Part shown: positions 1 to 6,735 of the stretch, in pieces | How positions within the stretch are numbered: the stretch's first letter is position 1 | Layout: each line of letters starts with the position of its first letter | Source: Chromera velia | Lineage: Eukaryota; Sar; Chromeraceae | NCBI GenBank assembly: GCA_018398765.1 | Contig: JAHBMJ010003165.1 | Location: 1 to 12,631 of the forward strand | DNA length: 12,631 nucleotides | Direction: 5' to 3' | Program-made: the position numbers and the translations under genes | The notes under the pieces: model-generated | Told to the model about the DNA's origin: nothing | Databases searched by the model: none | What the model saw: the letters and a program-made list of their open reading frames with translations, nothing else

Positions 1-1199
1 AAAGCCGCCTTAATTCCGGTGCTCCCCACCGCCGCCTTAATTGTATGCATGACAGGCGCGTGCGTTGACGCACGAAACACGCACGCCGCGCGGTCAAATA
101 CAATATATTTTTTTCTCTCACTAAACCCAATTAATTTAAAAACAGGAAATCGTACTGTTTGATTGCTTAAAACTCTTTGTTTTAAGCTTTTAAATATTGT
201 TTACTGCCTAAAAAAGCTTGAGAGGTATGGTTGTTTTGGAGACCGTTTTACTGTTGGAGACCGTTCGGGATAGATTTGTCTTAGCTCCCAATTACTCCTG
301 AGTAAAAAAACTAAATAAATTTGTGATTGTTTACGGTTAACTTTTTGAATACTTTTAAAAGTTATATAAGGAAATATCGAAAGATAAAAAATGTTTAGCT
401 ACTGTAATTTATGTTAGAATTTATGTCATTAGCAAAAGAACACTAGCCTGAGCTCACCTCGTGGTTTCTTTCTTAGTTTCTCCTCTCTTTACATGCATGT
501 AGTAGACTACAGTAGACCGAAACTCTCATCACTGCAATCTTAGAACAAGACTTTACCGATAGTAGCTGTAAGTCTGTTAGCTTTGGTATTTGTTTTTACT
601 GTAATTTGATGTACGTCTTTTCTTTCTTTTCTATAGCTCCCTCCGCCAACCTTCCAATGGGGCCTCCATCTATCAACACTATAAAAAGTGGAAAGTCTGT
701 TCTAGATTCAATACATTCCTCCCAATACTTTTTGTACTTTACAACCTCTTGCTTCTTGTTTTGTCTAGTTTTGTCGGTGAAAGCTTTGATTTTTTATCTT
801 CACTTCATCCGTTTCAGCTACAAATTCGGCATAGGTTTCGGTGTAGACCACGCTTTACTGGGCCCCCCGTTCTCCGAGTCCTACTCTACCGCCGCTTGAG
901 AAATAAGCCGCAGTAAAAGTGATCAATGAGCAGTGTTCCTAGATTCAGAACAGACGGGACGAACCGGAACCTTTTGACAGACTAGGCTAGATCCGCCCCT
1001 CATACACGGGGACGCGGCATGCATAACAAAAACCTCAATCATCACTTTACTGGGCCCCGGCATGCCACTGGAGCCTGTGGAAGTGGCATCCTGCATGTTC
1101 TCATGCAAAAGTTGTGACATCCTAGCTGTGGGCCAGCAAACTTCTCCATCTATCCCTTTCACTGATTTGGATCCTTATCACGAGGAGAGTGTGTATTAA
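1..1199. other. AT-rich left flank, no gene recognised
   Basis: About 1.2 kb with no convincing coding region. Open frames here (97 codons at 606-899 on +, 79 codons at 923-1162 on -) are short, low in compositional bias and match no family I know. The stretch holds short repeats: GCCGCCTTAATT at 4-15 and 31-42, GGAGACCGTT twice around 238-265, a GTGCGT/ACGCAC palindrome near 60-75, and CTTTACTGGGCCCC at 853-866 and 1045-1058. It probably contains the distal promoter region of the gene starting at 1550, but no TATA box or other core element can be assigned. Confidence 0.5.
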
Positions 1200-1431
1200 T
1201 ATCAAGCAGTGAGATGACGGTTGTAACCCGCCCAAGTCGCTTTGTGTCTCTCATTTAAGTGTTGCTTCACCGTCACCTCGGCAACGGTCAAGGCGTCTCC
1301 TAGATCGTCCTCGCGAGCAGTCGCTTTTGAGGAACGATTCTCTCGTTTCCTGCGAAGAGTCAGCGGGATCTTTCCAAGGTCTTTCTTTGGAGCTGTTTTG
1401 AGCAGTGTGTGCATTCCGGGAAGCGGTTCAG

Positions 1432-1537
1432 GTGCGTTCATCTCTCCCCAATCCCCCCGTTCTTTATTCACCTTTCATCAGTTAGTTGGGTTGCTGCCCT
1501 GTTCTGTACCACCCCATCCTTCTTGCTTGCCTTGCAG
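1432..1537 (+). other. Probable 5' UTR intron of the CBM20/Cys-His gene
   Basis: The donor reads CAG|GTGCGT at 1431/1432. The acceptor is a strong pyrimidine tract ending in CCTTGCAG at 1537, which gives a 106-nt GT-AG intron. The first in-frame ATG of the large frame lies 13 nt downstream at 1550. The frame stays open upstream across the intron, but that stretch has only a GTG and no ATG before 1550. Transcript data would decide between this acceptor and the nearby CTGCAG ending at 1549. Confidence 0.55.
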
Positions 1538-1549
1538 ATTCGTCTGCAG

Positions 1550-3913
1550 ATGGCCGCCTCTCTGGTCTTTGTCTGTGTGTGCCCCGAACTGCGGGTCGGG
1601 GAGGGATTGATGATCGTCGGCAGCAGTCGTGAGTTGGGCAGCTGGAATGTCGATGCCGCCATCCAGTTGCACAAAGCCGGGCCCAACCCTCACGACTGGA
1701 TGTCCCCCCCCATCCCGCACTCTCCGGCTGGGCAGTTGGACTTCCGCTTCATCCTCCGAGCCTCCAACGGCACCACCAGATCGGAGGACCTGGCGGGGGG
1801 GCGGTTGTTGTCGGTGCCTGCCGGGGTCTCGTTAGAGATCCGGGGGCGGTGGGGACAACAGGGGTTGGTGGTCACTTCCCGCTCATCCGTGCCTGTCCAC
1901 CCGCATGGAGCCGAACCTGCTGCGGCAGTGGGCCCAGGGCCCATGCTGGGGTCCCAGTCAATGGTCTGGCCCTTGAACCCGGCCTACGGTGGTGGACCCC
2001 CAGACGCCCACACAGGGGGAGACGGGCATCATATGGATGGGGTGTGTCATCATGGTCGTTTGAGGAGTAATTGTAGGGATTGTGGGGGAGGGGGGGTATG
2101 TGAGCATGGAAGGCGTCGGTATAGATGCAGGGAATGTGGGGGGAGTGGAATATGTGAGCACGGGAAAGAACAGCGGCAGTGCAAAGCCTGTAGGGGCAGT
2201 GCAATCTGCGTGCACGGTCGCACGAAGGCGCAGTGCAAAGAGTGTGGTGGTCGAAGCATTTGCCCCCATGGGAGGAGACGGCATCGTTGCAAGGAGTGTG
2301 GTGGGGCCTCGATCTGTGTCCACAACAAAGTCAGATCCAAGTGCAAGGAGTGTGGGGGATCGTCCATTTGCCCTCATGGGCGCTCCCGTTACTACTGCAA
2401 GGATTGCGGAGGTGCCGCCATCTGCCCCCACAAGAAGGAACGACGCAAGTGTCTTGAGTGTAAAGACCTCCCCCGTCCTTCTGCTGCCCCCCCTCCCGCC
2501 TCCCCCGACCCCCCCGCGACTGCCTCAAATCTAGCTGCTGCTGCTGCTGCCGCTGCTGCCCCTGTCCACCCCCAGGTGGCTCCTATGCAGGTGATGCCCC
2601 AGCAACAGCAGCACATGCCGCCTGCAGTCCCCTCCATGGCCCCCCTTCCCGCCCCCCGTGCGGCCATCTCCATGCAGGATCCCCCCGGGCCCCCCGTGGA
2701 GTCCTCTCGATCGGCCAAGAGAGGTCGGGTGGTGGACGGTTTTCTCCTCACTGAGGTGACGGAGGACGGAATGGCAAAGCGGAGGAGGCGGCGCCCCCCC
2801 GAAATGACCCCCGACGGGAAATTGATCGTCAGAGACCGCTATGGTAAACTGATGTGTGAGCATAATAGGAGAAAGACGACTTGTGTGGAATGCGGGGGGG
2901 TGAACATTTGTCCTCACGGTAGGCAGAGGAATTTATGCAAAGAGTGTGGGGGGAAGACGATATGTGAACACGGAAGGAGGAGGCCCCGATGCAAAGACTG
3001 TGGGGGGAAGGAAATATGTGAGCATAGGAAGGAGAGGAGACAGTGCAGGGAGTGTAGGGGGAGTGGTTTGTGCGAGCACGGACGCACGCGAGCACAGTGC
3101 AAGGAGTGTGGAGGCAAGAGCTTCTGCGAACACGGTAGGCGCCGCCACCGCTGCAAAGAGTGTGGGGGTGTCAGCGTGTGTGAGCATGGGCGCATCCGAG
3201 GCAAGTGCAAAGATTGCGGTGGGAGTGATTTCTGTGTCCATTCTAAGCAGAGAACTCTTTGCAAGGAGTGTGGGGGGAGTGCTCTGTGTGAGCATGGGAA
3301 GATTAGAAGGTATTGCAAGGATTGTGGAGGTGCTGCTTACTGTGAACATGGCAGACTCCGATACACCTGCAAGGACTGTGGGGGCAAGGGTGTTTGTGAG
3401 CACGGAAACGCAAAGCGAGACTGTAAAGATTGTCCCCAAAATCCCGGGGGCCGTTGCGAGCACGGGAGGAAGAGGTGGGGGTGCAAGGATTGTGGAGGGA
3501 AGGGTGTGTGTGAGCACGGCAAAAAGCGGTATTATTGCAAGGATTGTGGGGGCAAGGGTTTGTGCGAGCACGGACGGGTGAAGAGACGCTGCAAGGAGTG
3601 TGTGATGCAGCAGGTCATCGCAGCCGTAGCAGCAGGAGAGGAACCGCTGGACGAGGACCCGATGGCCCCCCCCATGCACCCCCCCCCTCCCGAGTTGCTG
3701 CAGAACGGGGACATTCATTTCGGAACCAACGATGATGAACCTCCCCAGGTTCCCCCACCCCCCCTCACAGAAGAAGCCATCCTGCCCCCCCCCCACGACC
3801 ATGCCCATCCCCACCCTCTAGTACACGACGACGAAGACCACCATCACCTTCACCACCACAGTCACCACCCAGACGTCCACCCGAGTTTGCTCGAGGAGGA
3901 CCCCTTAGCCTAG
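1550..3913 (+). CDS. CBM20 domain protein with 22 tandem Cys/His (CxHx6CxxC) repeats
   Basis: Single long exon of 787 codons ending in TAG. ATG 1550 is chosen because it is the first ATG after the acceptor at 1537 and has a good context (CTGCAGATGGCC). Residues about 4-102 read as a CBM20 starch-binding domain: a beta-strand start, VGSSRELGSWNVDAA matching the family's G-x-x-x-x-L-G-x-W signature, Trp50, then DFRFIL in place of the usual F-x-Y-K-F. Residues 166-304 hold 8 Cys/His units and residues 436-684 hold 14. The linker has poly-Ala, Gln-rich and basic stretches (SAKRGR at 388, AKRRRRRPP at 409) that could be nuclear signals. The last ~39 residues are His/Asp-rich. No signal peptide or membrane segment is evident. 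Zinc binding follows from the Cys/His spacing; alpha-glucan binding follows from CBM20. A regulatory or scaffold role is only inference. It could also be called a repeat protein of unknown function. Confidence 0.88.
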   Translation: MAASLVFVCVCPELRVGEGLMIVGSSRELGSWNVDAAIQLHKAGPNPHDWMSPPIPHSPAGQLDFRFILRASNGTTRSEDLAGGRLLSVPAGVSLEIRGRWGQQGLVVTSRSSVPVHPHGAEPAAAVGPGPMLGSQSMVWPLNPAYGGGPPDAHTGGDGHHMDGVCHHGRLRSNCRDCGGGGVCEHGRRRYRCRECGGSGICEHGKEQRQCKACRGSAICVHGRTKAQCKECGGRSICPHGRRRHRCKECGGASICVHNKVRSKCKECGGSSICPHGRSRYYCKDCGGAAICPHKKERRKCLECKDLPRPSAAPPPASPDPPATASNLAAAAAAAAAPVHPQVAPMQVMPQQQQHMPPAVPSMAPLPAPRAAISMQDPPGPPVESSRSAKRGRVVDGFLLTEVTEDGMAKRRRRRPPEMTPDGKLIVRDRYGKLMCEHNRRKTTCVECGGVNICPHGRQRNLCKECGGKTICEHGRRRPRCKDCGGKEICEHRKERRQCRECRGSGLCEHGRTRAQCKECGGKSFCEHGRRRHRCKECGGVSVCEHGRIRGKCKDCGGSDFCVHSKQRTLCKECGGSALCEHGKIRRYCKDCGGAAYCEHGRLRYTCKDCGGKGVCEHGNAKRDCKDCPQNPGGRCEHGRKRWGCKDCGGKGVCEHGKKRYYCKDCGGKGLCEHGRVKRRCKECVMQQVIAAVAAGEEPLDEDPMAPPMHPPPPELLQNGDIHFGTNDDEPPQVPPPPLTEEAILPPPHDHAHPHPLVHDDEDHHHLHHHSHHPDVHPSLLEEDPLA
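1559..1855 (+). other. CBM20 starch-binding domain (domain-level)
   Basis: Residues 4-102 of the gene at 1550 follow the CBM20 order: short beta-strand, V-G-E-G, V-G-S-x-x-E-L-G-S-W, an aromatic before the central loop (W50), P-x-G-x-L-D-F-R-F, and a closing V-P-A-G strand. The Trp of the first signature (W32) matches one of the two stacking tryptophans of binding site 1 in fungal glucoamylase. Where the second would be (W-E-x-G-x-N-R), this protein reads SEDLAGGR, so that Trp is absent and Asn-Arg is Gly-Arg. Binding may be weakened or altered. Confidence 0.75.
2045..2461 (+). repeat. Array A: 8 tandem 18-residue Cys/His units
   Basis: Eight in-frame units of 54 nt, each C-x-H-x6-C-x2-C-x5 with consensus near CEHGRRRxRCKECGGxxI. 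Seven full units run without a length change from 2045, and the eighth ends at its last Cys (2461). Unit 3 carries the unusual C-K-A-C-R-G-S. Four potential metal ligands per unit within 13 residues suggest a small CHCC zinc knuckle. Confidence 0.9.
2855..3601 (+). repeat. Array B: 14 tandem 18-residue Cys/His units
   Basis: Fourteen units with the same spacing as array A. All are 18 residues except unit 11, where CPQNPGGR replaces CGGxx and adds two residues. Units 2-6, 8 and 9 match units 1-7 of array A one by one, including the rare C-R-G-S variant (unit 4 here, unit 3 in A). Codons differ widely between matching units although the residues are kept. Confidence 0.9.
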
Positions 3914-4471
3914 AGGTGGAGAGACAGAAGAAGGAAGAAGGGGTCTTTGTTGAAAGAGGCCCCAATCTGCATGGGGGAGGGGGAGGGAGGGAGGGTGAGT
4001 GCCTTGAATTTGCGATCGTCTCTCCCTTTCTTTCCCCCCTCCCTCAATCCCTCAGAAGCCCTCCCTTATCTGAACTGAGCCAACTACACACCGACGTTCA
4101 CCATGCATCCCATGGACCCCCCCCAGCGCGTGAGATCAGATCAGATCGGGGGGGGGGGCTGGATGTGGGTGGGCGGTTGGAAGGCTGCGCGGGCTGGATG
4201 AATGGATTGATGGTTTGTTTGTGCGTGCGTTGTCTCCTTCTTTCCTCTAAGTCTGCTGCCTGCAGACTGGGACAGGGAGGGGAGGGAGGCGCATCTTCCC
4301 GACGTCCCTCCCGAGTTCGTGTCTTCTTTCTTGTCTACATTCCCTCCCTGCCGTTCTCCCACCCCGCTCCTTCTCTATCACAATTTTTCTTCTTCTCAAG
4401 CCCTCATGTACACTCTCACTCAAGGGGACTCCAAGCGCTTGCTTTCTTGGCCTCGATCTGTTGGGGGCCCC

Positions 4472-4493
4472 GGGGGGNGGGGGGGGGGGGGGG
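4472..4493 (+). repeat. G homopolymer with an ambiguous base
   Basis: A run of 21 G interrupted by N at 4478, preceded by GGGGGCCCC. It is the only ambiguous base in the window, so the true length is uncertain. Confidence 0.9.
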
Positions 4494-4669
4494 AGTGTGC
4501 GTATAACATGTCGATATCATGGAGCGTGCTGTCTTCCCATTCATTGCTGTGTGTGGTTTTTCTGATCAGGTCCCCTCCAGGCTGCATGTCTGGGTGTAGG
4601 GAGCACGCGAGTGTCGGAGCAATTGTACAAAAGGGAAGTAGACCCCAGCTCTCATGAATGTACATATAA

Positions 4670-4675
4670 ATTAAA
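4670..4675 (+). terminator. Possible poly(A) signal ATTAAA
   Basis: ATTAAA lies about 760 nt after the stop of the gene at 1550, at the edge between GC-richer and AT-rich DNA. It is a common variant of AATAAA in some eukaryotes, but many protists do not use it, and AT-rich DNA gives such hexamers by chance. Confidence 0.2.
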
Positions 4676-4680
4676 CTGCA

Positions 4681-6012
4681 TTCAAGCAGAATGACCTGGT
4701 GCGCTGCTTCGCGTTCGAAACGTCGATCCCTTTAGACTTCTTACAGTTGATTTCCTTTTTTCAATTTCGAGGTTAATTCTTGCCTGGAAGTGCCAGTGAG
4801 GCTGGAAGCTCAGGCTGTTCCTGACTGTACGTTGATTGCCAGTGAACTACTGGGTGAATTATATCCTAGATTATATCGAGTGCTAAATTCACTGCTAAAA
4901 GTAGATTCATTGAATTTCACGTAAATTCATGCGCACCGCTTAATTAAATTTAGTTTTTAATAAATTTATTTAATTAAATTTATATTATTTACTTAGGATA
5001 GGATAGGATTAATGTCTGGAGGATTGACATCAATTGAATCTAGCTGCTTTGATTGTTAGAGTGAATTTTTAAACTCAGTAAAATTAGAGATTGATTGGTT
5101 AGTAGAGAAAGAGAGGAGGGTTAGGAGATAGAATCAAGGAGGCTACAGGGGAATGCAGGTAGTGTTGCGTTACTCAGTATTGCACAAAGATCACAGCAGG
5201 CTAGAATGAAGGTGGGATGATCAATTCACATGATCATGGAGTCAGAAGGTCCGGTGAAGAGTATATACAGAGAGAATTGTGTCTTTACTCTCTTACTTTC
5301 ACAACATCCTGTTCTCATCCTGTTCTCAGTTGATCATTTCCTCACCACACTGCTTGCAACACCTGCATACAACAGTGTGTGCGAATGTCATAAAATATGG
5401 CTTGCATAAATGTACGTATCTCCTAATACAGAGATACAGTGCGGCGGCGTGGCGGGACGTGGTGCCCATCGCCTCGGTCCATCCGACTGGACCTAAGCCA
5501 TATTTCACTGTCAGATTGATTGATAGGTTCCGCACTAAGCCTTCCCGCTTTGTCCATCTGTTGCAATTACGCTAAATTAAGTTTGTAGGGTAACGTACAA
5601 TCTATTTTTAAAAATACTAAACATTACAATTTAAATTGTTACGGTCACGTTATTTAGTACTTTTAAACCACTTTATGATATACCCTAGGGCGGAACATAT
5701 CAATCAATCAATCAGAAATCAATATTGAAAAATGCTATTGAAGTGTATGTCAATTAAGTGTATATATGCTAGTGTATATGAATTATATTACCTATCTCAT
5801 ATGATAATAATGATATCTTACCTCATGCAAGTTGCCCGTATGTTTATCATTTTCAAACCATTTTCATCTATTTTCCAAGCCACTTTCACACGTTTTTTAC
5901 AAACTTGAATATTTATGAAGTTTTGATCAATTTGCATGAAATGGCAGAGACATTCAGTGTATGCACACATTGGTAAAGTGCTGGCAAGGTGGTGTTAGTG
6001 GGTGTTAGACTG
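4681..6012. other. AT-rich spacer between convergent genes
   Basis: About 1.3 kb separating the 3' ends of the two Cys/His-repeat genes. It contains an almost pure A/T block with TTAATTAAATTTA at both edges (about 4940-4985), GGATA repeats near 4996-5008, CAAT repeats near 5700-5713, and an 11-bp inverted repeat AAATATGGCTT (5393-5403) / AAGCCATATTT (5495-5505). Apart from the weak remnant at 5431-5575, no coding signal, RNA gene or mobile-element terminus was found. Confidence 0.5.
5431..5575 (+). pseudogene. Weak protein-like remnant, function unknown
   Basis: The last ~47 codons of an open frame ending at 5575 stand out by higher GC and protein-like character (VVPIASVHP, PYFTVRL, then alternating basic residues and a stop). 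The P-Y-F-T-V-R-L pattern recalls small SH3-like beta domains found in some retroelement and unclassified protist proteins, but the match is by eye and short. An acceptor-like CTCCTAATACAG precedes it. It may be an orphan exon, a transposon fragment or chance. An 11-bp inverted repeat overlaps it. Confidence 0.2.
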
Positions 6013-6331
6013 TTAGCGCGTTGCTGACAGGGGGCTGCCATTGTTGCTGTCATAATGGAAACTTGAGGCAGTCGCGCACGAACCGCACTCAATACGCAAG
6101 CGCCCGTGAACGCAGAAGTTGGCGGGCGTGCAGTGCCGACAGCGGTCCCTCCTAACCTCGTGCTGGCAGTAGCTCCCTCCCCCACACTCCCTGCACCGGG
6201 TTCTTCTAATCCCATGGGAACAAAAAGCCCCTCCCCCGCAGTCCCTGCAAAGTCCCGGGAGCCTCTGGTGAGCACACACACTCACGCAGGCCTTGCATTT
6301 GTTTCGTTGCCGGCCGTGCGGACAAAGCGGT
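6013..6331 (-). CDS. 3'-terminal coding exon with five Cys/His units
   Basis: The minus-strand frame closes with TAA at 6013-6015. A very strong acceptor (TTTTTCCGTTCATATTTGCAG, AG at 6333-6332) precedes it, so the exon starts at 6331 in phase 2. It encodes about 105 residues: five units beginning at 6324, the first 16 residues long and the rest 18, followed by a short Ser-rich tail. Units 1-5 resemble units 1-5 of the cluster at 7614-7994. The likely upstream partner is the large minus-strand exon at 6736-9691. Alternatively the frame could start at its own ATG (6435) and form a separate 140-residue protein. No canonical poly(A) signal is seen downstream. Confidence 0.6.
6076..6324 (-). repeat. 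Cluster E: five Cys/His units in the last exon
   Basis: Units C-x-H-x6-C-x2-C spaced 16, 18, 18 and 18 residues. Units 3 and 4 carry RRTRCRECGGGSYC and RRDRCRHC, closely matching RRTRCRDCGGGSFC and RRDHCRIC of cluster D in the large exon. Confidence 0.85.
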
Positions 6332-6572
6332 CTGCAAATATGAACGGAAAAATTTGAGAAAATCAGGACAGCAGAAGGAATCACCCACGATGAGCACATC
6401 GTACAATCGTCTTTTTCTTTTTTCGCATCACGCATGCTGATTGTGTTTGAATGATAGCTCGCTTTTCAATTGCTTGTCAGCTCTTTCACTTTCTTCCCTG
6501 AACTTCTTCTGATGCAGTTCCTCACTGCAGGTCCATCCTTCCGGCATTCCGGGGAAGTGAGCCACTGGACTC

Positions 6573-6638
<66 letters not shown>

Positions 6639-6641
6639 GCG

Positions 6642-6705
<64 letters not shown>

Positions 6706-6735
6706 ACAGTGCGTGTGTCACTCCTCCACACGCAC
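6332..6735 (-). other. Probable microsatellite-filled intron of the minus-strand gene
   Basis: The acceptor at 6332 is strong and needs a phase-2 donor. One candidate is TATTG|GTGCGT with GT at 6735-6734, which has the same GTGCGT donor as the intron at 1432. Other phase-2 donors nearby (GA|GTATTG, AG|GTCAGC) cannot be excluded. The open frame runs through the microsatellites as alternating Thr-His and Arg-Glu, which is unlikely to be real protein. Confidence 0.4.
6573..6704. repeat. Compound microsatellite (CT)n(GT)n(TC)n(GT)n
   Basis: CT repeat at 6573-6598, GT repeat at 6599-6634, an interruption GCGTGTGCG, TC repeat at about 6642-6668, then GT repeat at 6669-6704. The interruption and flanking order recur at about 11291-11362. 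Confidence 0.95.

Larger units (their letters stand above)
3914..4680 (+). other. Probable 3' UTR of the CBM20/Cys-His gene
   Basis: Non-coding stretch after the stop at 3913. It has purine-rich and pyrimidine-rich runs, an AGATC triplicate near 4134-4147 followed by a G-run, and a second G-run with an N at 4478. Open frames here (196 codons on + at 3916) cross the N and low-complexity sequence and look spurious. Composition drops sharply to AT-rich after about 4680, which fits a transcript end near there. Confidence 0.4.

Noticed and set aside
1409-1549. Extension of the CBM20 gene upstream to 1409
   Set aside because: The upstream start is GTG, not ATG, and the stretch between contains a clear donor and a pyrimidine-rich acceptor.
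2946-3581. 211-codon plus frame inside array B
   Set aside because: Out-of-frame reading of the same repeats, with no independent coding signal.
2045-3601. CRISPR-like or satellite array
   Set aside because: The 54-nt repeats are in frame, vary mostly at synonymous sites, and encode a regular protein motif, so they are coding repeats.
2045-3601. EsV-1-7 type repeats
   Set aside because: The EsV-1-7 spacing is C-x4-C-x16-C-x2-H, while these units are C-x-H-x6-C-x2-C in an 18-residue period.
2933-3814. 293-codon minus-strand open frame opposite array B
   Set aside because: It is a shadow of the tandem repeats: the 54-nt periodicity keeps antisense frames open. The plus frame explains all Cys/His spacing.
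3916-4506. 196-codon plus frame after the first gene
   Set aside because: Low complexity, crosses the N and the G-run, and has no recognisable domain.
6522-6735. C-terminal Thr-His and Arg-Glu dipeptide runs of the large minus-strand frame
   Set aside because: They are translations of the CT/GT microsatellites. A strong acceptor just downstream implies that this stretch is intron.
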